Positions 1 through 7,417 of a stretch of 17,053 nucleotides of DNA are shown here, in pieces. The notes under the pieces were generated by a model that saw nothing but the letters and a program-made list of their open reading frames with translations, had not been told where the DNA came from and ran no database searches. Each line of letters starts with the position of its first letter. Within the stretch, counting starts at the first letter, position 1. Source of the DNA: Armatimonadota bacterium. Lineage in GTDB: Bacteria > Armatimonadota > JAAZEB01. Both the position numbers and the translations under genes were made by a program. The DNA is taken from contig DUUU01000641.1 of the NCBI GenBank assembly GCA_012841485.1, forward strand, positions 1 through 17,053, in the 5' to 3' direction.

Positions 1-2
1 CC

Positions 3-773
3 CGCGACATCGGTCTGGCCGCCGTAGGGATCACCGACCATGACGCCATCGACGGAGTGGCCGAGGCGTTGGAGGCCGGCCAGCGCCTGGGCGTGACCGT
101 CGTTCCAGGTGTCGAGGTGAACACCGACGTGCCGGGCTCCGAGGTACACATGCTCGGCTACTTCATCGACATCGATTCGGGCGCGCTGCGCGAGGCATTG
201 AAGGGCCTACGGGAGGGGCGGCTGCGCCGGGCGGAGCAGATCGTGACGAAGCTTCGCGGGGTAGGCGTGCCCGTGGAGCTCGAGCGCGTTCTCGCCATTG
301 CCGACGGCGTAGGCGCCGTTGGCCGGCCGCACATCGCGCGCGCCATCGTGGAGGCCGGCTTCGCGGAAGACGTCAGCGATGCCTTTGATCGTTACCTCTC
401 CCAGGGCCGGCCGGCGCACGTGCCACGGCCACGCTTCACCCCGGAGGAGGCGATCATGGCGATCCGCGAGGGAGGGGGCGCGCCGGTGCTGGCACATCCG
501 GCATCGGCCGGGCGTGACGAGTGCCTCCGCGACTGGATGCGCCTCGGCCTGGTGGGAATCGAGGCGGATCACACCAGTCACCGCCCCGAAGAGGTGCTCC
601 GCTACTACCGCATCGCGCGGGAACTGGGGCTCATCGCGACGGCAGGCTCGGATTTCCACGGCTCCCCAGACACCGGCGCCCCACTCGGCGAGCGCACCTG
701 CGGCCTGGAGGTGATTGGCCGCCTGCGCGAGGCGGCGGAACGCATCCGCGCTGGCATGGCAGCCGCTCCGTAG
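3..773 (+). CDS. PHP-domain phosphatase, TrpH/YciV-like (5' end outside window)
   Basis: The reading frame is open from base 3 to a TAG at 771-773, so the N-terminus lies upstream of the window. The GTG at 57 is internal: the residues before it already read GITDHDAIDG, the metal-binding ITDHD motif of PHP domains. Other family signatures follow in order: VPGVEVN, HMLGYF, GRPHIARAI, PVLAHPA and AGSDFHG. Together these give the His/Asp/Glu ligands of a trinuclear metal site. Characterised relatives (E. coli TrpH/YciV, RNase AM) hydrolyse nucleoside 3',5'-bisphosphates or trim short RNA 5' ends in the cytoplasm. The exact substrate cannot be told from sequence. The gene ends 140 bp before a convergent gene, with a terminator hairpin between them. 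Family confidence is high and specific function moderate. Confidence 0.9.
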   Translation, partial: RDIGLAAVGITDHDAIDGVAEALEAGQRLGVTVVPGVEVNTDVPGSEVHMLGYFIDIDSGALREALKGLREGRLRRAEQIVTKLRGVGVPVELERVLAIADGVGAVGRPHIARAIVEAGFAEDVSDAFDRYLSQGRPAHVPRPRFTPEEAIMAIREGGGAPVLAHPASAGRDECLRDWMRLGLVGIEADHTSHRPEEVLRYYRIARELGLIATAGSDFHGSPDTGAPLGERTCGLEVIGRLREAAERIRAGMAAAP

Positions 774-856
774 CACCCCATCGAAACGCCGCGTTGCCCA
801 CGCCGCCGGCGCGGCGCACTCCCTCTGGCCCGGACGATCACCCGCCAGAAACGATG

Positions 857-885
857 AAGCCCGATCTCAGGGTCGGGCTTTCCTC
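857..885. terminator. Shared (bidirectional) terminator hairpin
   Basis: AAGCCCGA (857-864) pairs over 8 bp with TCGGGCTT (873-880) across an 8-nt loop, followed on the plus strand by the pyrimidine run TCCTCT. It lies between the converging stop codons of the PHP gene (773) and the zinc-ribbon gene (914), so it could end both transcripts. The T-tract is imperfect in either direction. The rest of 774-913 shows no gene. Confidence 0.65.
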
Positions 886-913
886 TGCGGAACACCTCCT
901 ATGGGGCCGCTGC

Positions 914-1945
914 TTAGAAGCCAAACGCCTTCTGACGGCGGCCCAATCGGTACTCTACCAGCGTCTTGTGGATCTGGCGCGGGGCGAGCCCAAACCGCTC
1001 CCCCAGCACCACGTGGAGCGATTTCGGTGGCGGCCCATCGCCCTGCAGATACTCCTGATAGGCGGCGATCACCATCTCCTTCTGCTCGTCGGTGGGCTCC
1101 TCGACCTCGCTGAAGTCGCCGTCATGGAGCATGTCGATCCAGCGCTCCACCTGCCAGTCGGTGAACCCAAGGCTGGACGCAATGCGGCGGGCTAGGCCAT
1201 CATACGGCTCTCCCGCTTCCAGCGCAGAGCAGTAGGCGCATTCGATCCGGAAGAGCTCTTCCCGGCTCAAATCGGTGACCATCGGCTGGCTGGCGCCCCA
1301 CTCTCGCACCACGGTAACCACCTGCTGGCGGCTGAGCCCCATCTCCCGGGCAATCGTGGCGCGGCGACCCGAGGGGGGTCGCGCCATGGCACGCACGTAC
1401 TCGCGGTATCGGGCGATGATGGACTCGCGCTGCTCCTCGGTGAGCACGGTGGGCGGGGTGCGCACTTCGGCAATCACCCGCGCGACGAGTGCCCGGGCGA
1501 GATTCGTCTTCTCGGCAATCTCTGCGTGGATGCGGCGCAGGGGAGTCTCATCGCGGCCCTCATACTCTTGATAGGCGCTGAGGATCTGGGCACGCCGCTC
1601 CTCGGTCAACTCTGTTGCCCGTGGGGCTCGCGATGGGCTGGCATCGGCCTGGGCGGCGCCCGCGCGGCCAGGAGGCGGCGCGGAACGCGAGGCCACGACG
1701 GCGTCACTGGAGCCGCGTGGCGCGGCTGCGGAGCGCCGGTGAGAACCGCGCGAGGGGCGAGGGTCCGCGGCGATCAACGCCGCGGCGAAGGGGTCATCCT
1801 CAAGATCGGCCGTCTGCCGAGGCAGCTCCGTGCGAATCTTGTGGCGCTTCGCGCATTTGATGCAGGCGGTTGCCTTTCGGTCCGGCCCGAAGAAGATTGC
1901 CCCACAGTGCTCGCACGTACAGCGGAAAGTTACGCCTGGACTCAT
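914..1945 (-). CDS. C4 zinc-ribbon protein with four tandem helix-turn-helix repeats
   Basis: No named family recognised. The predicted protein is 343 aa. An N-terminal zinc ribbon has C11-x2-C14 and C28-x2-C31, with an extra C9. A low-complexity Pro/Ala/Ser/Arg linker (about 40-110) follows. Then come four repeats of about 50 residues starting near 113, 168, 226 and 284. Each opens with L-T/S-x-E-x-R, continues with a Y-x-E-Y-like helix, often a PP turn, and ends in a second helix such as GLSRQQVVTVV. This is the pattern of a helix-turn-helix fold, so nucleic-acid binding is inferred. The ATG at 1945 is chosen because GGAG lies 6 nt upstream of it; an ATG at 2035 would add 30 residues with no ribosome site. 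A promoter at 2182-2211 would leave a leader of roughly 230 nt. The last residues (GRRQKAFGF) are basic. The gene is divergent from the tRNA-Glu operon. Confidence 0.75.
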   Translation of the reverse strand: MSPGVTFRCTCEHCGAIFFGPDRKATACIKCAKRHKIRTELPRQTADLEDDPFAAALIAADPRPSRGSHRRSAAAPRGSSDAVVASRSAPPPGRAGAAQADASPSRAPRATELTEERRAQILSAYQEYEGRDETPLRRIHAEIAEKTNLARALVARVIAEVRTPPTVLTEEQRESIIARYREYVRAMARPPSGRRATIAREMGLSRQQVVTVVREWGASQPMVTDLSREELFRIECAYCSALEAGEPYDGLARRIASSLGFTDWQVERWIDMLHDGDFSEVEEPTDEQKEMVIAAYQEYLQGDGPPPKSLHVVLGERFGLAPRQIHKTLVEYRLGRRQKAFGF

Positions 1946-2181
1946 CAGCTTCTCCATCGGTGCGATGGCGGCGCCGAACACGCTGCGGAGCGGCACCGGC
2001 ACCGCGCTACGCGCACGGGGAATCGCGCACTCCATGCCTCGCGCTCACCTGCCGCCAGCGGGCAGGCACGCCAGACATACCCAGTCGTCTCTCTATCCAC
2101 CAGCCCCGCGCGCCACGCCCTCCGGCAATCACAAGAGGGTAGCCAAACTACGGCGACGGGGCACAACAGGTCGGTGTGCCT

Positions 2182-2211
2182 ATTATAGCACGATCCTGCG
2201 CCGTTTGGCAA
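2182..2211 (-). promoter_or_regulatory. sigma70-type promoter for the zinc-ribbon/HTH gene
   Basis: On the minus strand TTGCCA (2206-2211) is followed by an 18-nt spacer and a perfect TATAAT (2182-2187). Transcription would start near 2175 and run toward the gene starting at 1945. The long leader (about 1946-2175) contains a 6-bp hairpin, CCTGCC/GGCAGG, at 2048-2066 and no convincing short gene. Confidence 0.6.
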
Positions 2212-2233
2212 AGTTACTCACGCCTGCGCGCCC

Positions 2234-2252
2234 GAGGTCACGATCAGACCTC
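2234..2252. promoter_or_regulatory. Inverted repeat between divergent promoters
   Basis: GAGGTC (2234-2239) and GACCTC (2247-2252) form a perfect 6-bp dyad with a 7-nt centre. It sits 22 nt upstream of the -35 box of the tRNA promoter and 22 nt upstream of the -35 of the divergent zinc-ribbon gene, almost midway. The position fits an operator acting on both, but such a short dyad can occur by chance. Confidence 0.3.
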
Positions 2253-2274
2253 AGAATCAAGCGCAAATTCGGGG

Positions 2275-2303
2275 TTGACAGGTGGCGCTCCCCATGCTAT
2301 AAT
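2275..2303 (+). promoter_or_regulatory. Consensus sigma70 promoter of the tRNA-Glu transcript
   Basis: TTGACA (2275-2280), a 17-nt spacer and TATAAT (2298-2303) match the housekeeping consensus at every box position. The predicted start near 2310 leaves a leader of about 45 nt before the tRNA, as is usual for stable RNA genes. Transcription would continue into the repeat array behind the tRNA unless it stops at the T-run at 2432-2437. Confidence 0.85.
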
Positions 2304-2354
2304 CTAGGTGAAATTGCGGGAGGGCAGTTTCTCCATCCCCGCGCTAGAGCTGGT

Positions 2355-2431
2355 GGCCCGGTCGTCTAATTGGTTAGGACACCGCCCTCTCAAGGCGGAG
2401 CTTGCGGGTTCGATCCCCGTCCGGGCTACCA
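2355..2431 (+). tRNA. tRNA-Glu (anticodon CTC)
   Basis: A complete 77-nt cloverleaf can be drawn. The acceptor stem pairs GGCCCGG with CCGGGCT (one G-T). The D stem is GTCT/GGAC. The anticodon stem CCGCC/GGCGG closes the loop CTCTCAA, giving anticodon CTC (reads GAG). The variable region is AGCTT, and the T stem GCGGG/CCCGT closes the loop TTCGATC. The discriminator is A and CCA is encoded (2429-2431). It is read from the consensus promoter at 2275-2303. A run of six T follows directly. Its 3' third is duplicated immediately downstream (see the repeat array). Confidence 0.97.
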
Positions 2432-2762
2432 TTTTTTATGTACCGTATCCGATGGATACGGGGGAGATGCGGGTTCGATCCCCCTCCGGCTACCATCTCT
2501 TGTGCAGTATCCGTTCGGATACCCCAGAGAACCCAGGTTCGTTCCACGCCCCTTTTTCACCCACTATCCGATGGATACTCCAGTATGCCAGGGCTCGCTC
2601 TACGCCTACACCCATCTTTCCATCCACTATCCGATGGATATTCCAGGACACCCGGGCTCGCTCCCTGCTCCTTTTCGTTCTACCATCCCGTGGATGCTCC
2701 AGGGCTCCCAGGTTCGTTCCACGCCCTTCCATCCGGTATCCGGTGGATCCGGATTCGATCCC
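2403..2762 (+). repeat. Tandem array of hairpin + tRNA-Glu T-arm-like units
   Basis: Six degenerate units follow the tRNA with T-motif spacings of 65, 64, 56, 63, 56 and 40 nt. Each contains a small hairpin with core ATCC...GGAT, centred near 2452, 2514, 2571, 2634, 2690 and 2743. In units 1-5 a T-arm-like motif (GGTTCGATCC, GGTTCGTTCC or GGCTCGCTC) follows 28-30 nt after the hairpin start; in unit 6 the distance is about 17 nt. The motifs begin near 2472, 2536, 2592, 2655, 2711 and 2751. A pyrimidine/T-rich stretch precedes each hairpin, echoing the T-run after the tRNA CCA. The first copy (2468-2495) matches the tRNA 3' end through CCA with one substitution and one deletion. The layout recalls the rtT repeats behind E. 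coli tyrT, where tRNA 3'-end segments recur downstream. The function is unknown. Reading frames through it are spurious. Confidence 0.85.
2443..2495 (+). ncRNA. tRNA-like 3' half with enlarged hairpin (first array unit)
   Basis: The hairpin CCGTATCC-GAT-GGATACGG (8 bp, 2443-2461) sits where the anticodon arm would be. It is followed by an intact T stem-loop and an acceptor-3'-like end with CCA at 2493-2495. The flanking ACCG...CGG matches the tRNA anticodon stem, so the unit reads as a tRNA 3' half whose anticodon arm was replaced. There is no matching 5' acceptor half, so it is not a functional tRNA. It could be processed by the tRNA 3'-end machinery; that is inference. Confidence 0.5.
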
Positions 2763-3149
2763 CAGCCGGACGACTACCCTCTCCAGCATCAACCCACTGG
2801 GGAAGAGCACTTCCGGTTCCGCCAGGGCGCGTTCGCTTCTCTCCACATCCCTGGCAACTGCTGTGCATGGCACGGATGCCTTCACAGGCCGCCGCGTTGT
2901 CCCCGAAGCTGCCCACCCAAGGCAGTGCGCCGCCCCACCGCAACCTGGATGCCGAATATGTCGTATACATTGGTTGATGAGGGGTCCCGGGAGGCTGCTG
3001 ATGCGCCGCCCGATGGTATTTCTGCGAGCGACCCATGCGTTCGCTCGGATTCTTGGTTTTTGCCGAATGAGATGCTCTCGAAACGGGAATACTGATCTGT
3101 AGGCGCTCTTCTCTCTTGCCGCCAATAGAGCGTCCGTAGAACGTCCTCC
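2763..3149. other. Intergenic stretch without a recognisable gene
   Basis: Between the end of the repeat array and the kinase gene I find no credible reading frame, RNA gene or promoter with two good boxes. GTTCG and CATCC-like fragments occur (near 2830-2850) and might be further eroded array units, but the hairpin-to-T-motif spacing is lost. Frames crossing it on both strands have compositions unlike the neighbouring genes. Confidence 0.5.
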
Positions 3150-3182
3150 ATGGAAAAGGAGCCCATGCTTGCTGAGGTCACG

Positions 3183-6077
3183 ATGAACAACGTCAGGAAG
3201 GCCCCAGGGCAGCAGCCCGCCTGGATGCACTACGGCATCGCCATTCTCACGATCGCCGTAGCGGCCTCCATCCGGGTGATCGGCTGGCCTGTCCTGCGAA
3301 CCGATATCCCCTGGATCCTCTTCATCCCGGGAATCATACTGGTCGCCTGGGTAGGCGGCCTCCTCCCCGGACTCGTCGCAACCGCCTTGTCCGCGCTCGC
3401 GGTCGACTACCTCCTCTTGGAGCCGCTGCAGGCTTTGGGGGTCAGAAGTCTCAGCCAGGCGGTGGGCTATGGCCTCTTTCTCTCCACCGGCGTCTTGATC
3501 AGCTTCTGGGTGGACCGTGCGCGCACGACCCAGGCATGCCTGAGAGAGACGGCGCATGGATTGGTGGTGGCCAACGAAGCCCTGCGCGAAGGCGAGGCCC
3601 GGCTCCAAGCCATCGTAGATAGCCTCAACGAGGGCATCGTGATCGCCGATCTAGAAGGCAACCTGGTTGGCTGGAACCGTGCGGCGCTCGCGATGCACCA
3701 GATTACCCAAGACCCTACTGGCCCGCGCAGCCTGGAGGAGCTCGAAGGCTACTATGAGCTTTCCACCCTGGACGGCACCGTGTTGACCCCGGAGCAGTGG
3801 CCGCTCTCCCGCGTTTTGCGTGGCGAGCGCCTGCGTGGCTGGGATCTGCGCATCCGACGCCTCGACAGCAACTGGGAGCGCTTCTTCAGCTACGGGGGGG
3901 GCCTCGCCTATGGGGAGGACGGCCGGCCGCTCATCGCGGTGATCACCATCAACGACGTCTCCGAGCGCAAGCACTCTGAACAGGCGCTGAAACGCGCCAA
4001 TGAGGAGTGGGAGCGCACCTTCGATAGCGTCCCGGACCTGATCGCGATCCTCGATGTGAACTTCCAGATCGTGCGGACCAACCGGGCGATGTCAGAGCGC
4101 CTGGGGATCACTCCCGGGATGACTATCGGCATGCCCTGCTACCAGTGCGTGCATGGCGCCAAGCGGCCACCAGGGGCTTGCCCTCATGCGCTGACGCTGA
4201 AGGACGGGAAGCAGCACGTGGCCGAGGTGCACGAAGAGCACCTCGGCGGCCATTTCTTGGTGAGCACCACGCCGCTGCACGACGAGCACGGCCGCATGAT
4301 CGGCTCGGTACACGTCGCGCGCGACATTACCGAGCGCAAACGGATCGAGGAGCGCACTCGCATCCTCTCGGAAGCTAGCAGCATCCTGGCGTCCTCGCTG
4401 GACTATGAAGAGACGCTGCAGCGCGTGGCCGGACTGGCGCTGCCAACCCTCGCCGATGTCTGTGCCATCGATATCGTCGAGGAAGGAGCGCGCGTCCGTC
4501 GCGTGACGGCACGCGCCGCCGATCCGACCCAGCAGGCGCTCATCGACGAGCTGTGTACCCAGGCCTCTGATGCGCCCTATCCGGCGAGCATCTCCGAGGT
4601 AATCGCCACGGGAAAGCCGATCTTTGTCTCGGAGGCGGACGCCGCCGCGTTGGCGCCAGCCGACCCGGATGAGCGCAGCCTCGCGATCCTGCAAGAGCTG
4701 CCCCTTCGCTCCTTCCTTGCCGTGCCGCTGGTCGCGCGCGGCCGCGTGCTCGGGGCGTTCAGCCTGATGATGACGACATCGGGCCGGCGCTGTCACAAGG
4801 ATGACCTCCCAATCGCGCAGGAGCTGGGCCGGCGCGCGGCTCTGGCCATCGATAACGCACAGCTGTACGCCGGCGAGCGCAAAGCCCGTGCCGCCGCCGA
4901 GGAGGCCGACCGCGCCAAGGATCAGTTCATCGCCCTTGTCTCGCACGAACTGCGCAACCCGCTCAACGCCATCCAGGCCGGCGTAGGCCTGTTGCAGCGC
5001 CTGGGCACGAGCGACCCACGCGCGGCCCGCACCCTCGAGATCATCGAGCGCAACACCAAACTCCAGGCGCGCCTGGTGAACGATCTGCTGGATCTGTCGC
5101 GCATCCAGCGAGAGAAGCTGCAGTTTCAGCACGCCCCAGTCGAGCTCACCCGGATGGTCACGGCGGCGGTGCAGGCCTCCGCCGGCGAAGCCTCCGAGGC
5201 GGGCCTGAGCCTCACCTCTACCCTGATCTCCGATCTGTGGGTCCATGGTGATTTCGACCGCTTGCAGCAGGTGGTGATGAACCTCCTCTCCAACGCGATC
5301 AAGTTCACTCCATCCGGGGGGCAAGTCCGGGTGCGCCTCGCGCAGGCCGGGAGTAGGGCCCAGGTGATCGTGGAGGACACGGGCATCGGCATCGATCGCG
5401 ACCAGATCGACCGCCTCTTCGAGGTGTTCTGCCAGGGAGAGGTGGGAGCCCAACGCAAGCCGGGCCTTGGACTGGGCCTTGCCCTGGTGAAGGAGATCGT
5501 CGAGCGCCACGGCGGCCGCGTTTACGCCGAGAGCGATGGCCCCGGCAAGGGGAGCCGGTTCGTAGTGGAACTGCCGCTCGTGCCCTCGCCTGGCGTACGC
5601 GCGCCTGAGAGCGGAACCCCCGTTGTGCTCCCCCGCTCCATCGGCGTCCTGTTGGTGGAGGACAACCCCGACACACGAGCCCTCGTGGCCGACACCCTCT
5701 CCCTGGCCGGCTACGAGGTACAGACGGCCGGCAGCGGTGAGGACGCGCTGAAGCTGTTGCATGAGCAGACGGCGTGCTTCCCCTCGCGGCCGGCTGCCGT
5801 GCCAGATGCGGGCACGCCTCCCCGGCGCCGCCCCGACATTATCCTGTGCGACATCGGGCTCCCCGGCATGGATGGCTTCGAGTTCCTTCGCCGGGCACGA
5901 GAGTTGCCGCACATGGCCGAGGTGCCGGCCTTCGCGGTGACCGGCCTCGGAAGCGAGGAGGATGTGCGCCGCGGACAGGAGTCCGGGTTTGTCTGCCACT
6001 TCGTGAAGCCGGTCGACATCCACGCGCTCGATGCCCGCATCCGGGAGTGGGTGAGCGCGAGGCGTGACGCCGTGTGA
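3183..6077 (+). CDS. Membrane hybrid histidine kinase: 4TM-PAS-PAS-GAF-HisKA-HATPase-REC
   Basis: The protein is about 964 aa. Four membrane segments (about 16-35, 43-58, 59-78, 91-110) resemble the DUF4118 module of KdpD-type kinases. Two PAS domains (about 140-262 and 272-390, each ending in an ITERK/VSERK-like linker) and a GAF domain (about 405-560) follow. The phosphoacceptor is H588 in SHELRNPLN. The ATPase has N704 (NLLSNAIKF), D732 (DTGIGI) and the glycine loop GLGLGL from 761. A C-terminal receiver has D827, phosphorylatable D890 (CDIGLPGMDG) and K942. PAS2 carries a cysteine cluster (C319, C322, C333) and the receiver has an extra loop of about 21 residues; both are discussed as findings. 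Start: ATG 3183 has GAGG 5 nt upstream; ATG 3165 and 3150 are alternatives with poorer spacing or none. No partner regulator is adjacent, and the signal is unknown. Confidence 0.9.
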   Translation: MNNVRKAPGQQPAWMHYGIAILTIAVAASIRVIGWPVLRTDIPWILFIPGIILVAWVGGLLPGLVATALSALAVDYLLLEPLQALGVRSLSQAVGYGLFLSTGVLISFWVDRARTTQACLRETAHGLVVANEALREGEARLQAIVDSLNEGIVIADLEGNLVGWNRAALAMHQITQDPTGPRSLEELEGYYELSTLDGTVLTPEQWPLSRVLRGERLRGWDLRIRRLDSNWERFFSYGGGLAYGEDGRPLIAVITINDVSERKHSEQALKRANEEWERTFDSVPDLIAILDVNFQIVRTNRAMSERLGITPGMTIGMPCYQCVHGAKRPPGACPHALTLKDGKQHVAEVHEEHLGGHFLVSTTPLHDEHGRMIGSVHVARDITERKRIEERTRILSEASSILASSLDYEETLQRVAGLALPTLADVCAIDIVEEGARVRRVTARAADPTQQALIDELCTQASDAPYPASISEVIATGKPIFVSEADAAALAPADPDERSLAILQELPLRSFLAVPLVARGRVLGAFSLMMTTSGRRCHKDDLPIAQELGRRAALAIDNAQLYAGERKARAAAEEADRAKDQFIALVSHELRNPLNAIQAGVGLLQRLGTSDPRAARTLEIIERNTKLQARLVNDLLDLSRIQREKLQFQHAPVELTRMVTAAVQASAGEASEAGLSLTSTLISDLWVHGDFDRLQQVVMNLLSNAIKFTPSGGQVRVRLAQAGSRAQVIVEDTGIGIDRDQIDRLFEVFCQGEVGAQRKPGLGLGLALVKEIVERHGGRVYAESDGPGKGSRFVVELPLVPSPGVRAPESGTPVVLPRSIGVLLVEDNPDTRALVADTLSLAGYEVQTAGSGEDALKLLHEQTACFPSRPAAVPDAGTPPRRRPDIILCDIGLPGMDGFEFLRRARELPHMAEVPAFAVTGLGSEEDVRRGQESGFVCHFVKPVDIHALDARIREWVSARRDAV

Positions 6078-6085
6078 GCGCGGGC

Positions 6086-7381
6086 TCAGGCGCAGGCGAC
6101 CATCTGGCGGTCAATCTCGCCGATGACGAAGAAGGAGCCGGTGGCGCAGATCAGGTCTTTCGGACCGGCCAGCTCCAGCGCCAGGCGGACGGCATCGGCA
6201 ACGGGCACCGCAATTCGCACATCGGCCACATGCCGGCGGGCCTCGGCGGCCACGGCCTCCGCCGGAAGAGCGCGCGGGTTATCGGCCTGCGTGGCGATCA
6301 CCACGGCGGAGTCCGGGGCGAGCGTTCCCACGACGTCGGCGGCGGAGTGGTCGGCGGAGACGCCCAGGATGAGAATGCGCCGTCGCTCGGGATAGAGCTC
6401 GCGGAGGGCCGCTGCGAGCGCAGTGGACGAGGCCGCGTTGTGGGCGCCATCGATGAGGAAGAGCGGGTCGCGCCGGAGCACCTCCAGGCGCCCGGCGATG
6501 CGCACCTCGGCCAGGCCGCGCCGGATCGCCTCCGCGGGGATCTCCTCCTCCACGGTTCCGAGGAGGTCGAGAGCAGCCACGGCCGTCGCGGCGTTCTCCA
6601 CCTGGAACGCGCCCGCCAGGGGGAGCGTCAGATCGGCGTGCTCGCGACGAGGGGTGCGCACCGAGAAGCGCTGCCAGCCTTCGCCATAGCCATGACGCTG
6701 CGCCTCAAACTCACGCCCGATGCGCCAGAGCGGTGCATCCCGCTCTGCGGCCACGCGCTCGATCACCGCCAACGCCTCCGGGTCGCGCGCGGCGGTGACG
6801 ACGGGCCGGCCCGGCTTGATGATCCCCGCCTTCTGCTCCGCGATCTCCGGGATGGTGCGCCCCAGGCGTTCTACGTGGTCGAGGCTGATGTTGGTGATCA
6901 CCGAGATCCGCGGATCCAGCACGTTGGTCGAATCGTAGGTGCCGCCTAAACCGACCTCGACCACGGCATAATCGACCGGCACGCGGGCAAAGTGCAGGAA
7001 CATCAGGAGGGTCTTCACCTCGAACTCGGTCGGCGTGCCAAAGCCTCTGGCGGATACCTCCTCGACCGCGGGCTTGATCTCCGACATGAGCGCGGCGAAC
7101 TCCTCGCCGGCGATCGGCTGCAGATCGACCATGACCCGCTCGCGCACATCGTAGAGGTGGGGCTTGATGAAGGTGCCCACTCGCTTGCCTGCGGCATGCA
7201 GGGCGTGGGAGAGCATCATGGTCACCGAGCCCTTGCCCTTCGTGCCGGCGATATGCAAGGCGCGAAGGCTCGCCTCGGGGTGCCCAAAACGCTCGCAGAG
7301 CGCCTCGATGCGCTCCAGGCCCAGCACCATGCCGAATCGGGAGAGAGAGGAGAGGTAGGAGACTGCCTCGGATAGGTTCAT
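6086..7381 (-). CDS. folC: Bifunctional folylpolyglutamate/dihydrofolate synthase
   Basis: The protein is 431 aa, normal for FolC. It adds glutamate to folates (and to dihydropteroate in bifunctional forms) using ATP in the cytoplasm. Visible motifs are the P-loop GTKGKGS (46-52), TEFEVKT (118-124), VEVGLGGTYDSTN (142-153), the SLDH/EIAEQKAGI region (167-187), AGRLEVL near 297 and DGAHN (311-315), in family order. Start at 7381: GGAGGG lies 4 nt upstream. A longer frame back to 7450 runs into the intergenic hairpin and is not credible. It lies 118 bp downstream of valS on the same strand, the valS-folC order also seen in Bacillus, so read-through from the valS promoter is likely. Its stop is only 8 bp from the convergent kinase stop. 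Confidence 0.95.
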   Translation of the reverse strand: MNLSEAVSYLSSLSRFGMVLGLERIEALCERFGHPEASLRALHIAGTKGKGSVTMMLSHALHAAGKRVGTFIKPHLYDVRERVMVDLQPIAGEEFAALMSEIKPAVEEVSARGFGTPTEFEVKTLLMFLHFARVPVDYAVVEVGLGGTYDSTNVLDPRISVITNISLDHVERLGRTIPEIAEQKAGIIKPGRPVVTAARDPEALAVIERVAAERDAPLWRIGREFEAQRHGYGEGWQRFSVRTPRREHADLTLPLAGAFQVENAATAVAALDLLGTVEEEIPAEAIRRGLAEVRIAGRLEVLRRDPLFLIDGAHNAASSTALAAALRELYPERRRILILGVSADHSAADVVGTLAPDSAVVIATQADNPRALPAEAVAAEARRHVADVRIAVPVADAVRLALELAGPKDLICATGSFFVIGEIDRQMVACA

Positions 7382-7417
7382 GCGGCCCTCCAGACGGCGC
7401 GTGGGGTTCTGTTGAGC

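Noticed and set aside
2443..2495. Second tRNA gene
   Set aside because: The 3' half is tRNA-like but there is no 5' acceptor strand or D arm, and the GAT in the hairpin is a 3-nt loop, not an anticodon loop.
2403..2495. att-site duplication from an integrated element
   Set aside because: The tRNA 3' end is duplicated as integrases do, but only 65 nt apart, with more decayed copies following and no integrase gene nearby. Kept only as a possible origin of the first duplication.
2443..2762. CRISPR array
   Set aside because: Repeats are degenerate, internally structured and derived from tRNA sequence; spacing varies and there are no unique spacers of constant length or cas genes in view.
2308..3102. 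Open frames of about 190-265 codons across the tRNA and repeat array
   Set aside because: They translate the tRNA and its repeats (AGSIPVRA, GFDPRPG-type peptides typical of reading through tRNA T-arms), have no ribosome site and no protein-like composition.
4092..6023. 643-codon minus-strand frame opposite the kinase
   Set aside because: Antisense shadow of a well-supported kinase, caused by GC-rich codon use; no recognisable domain.
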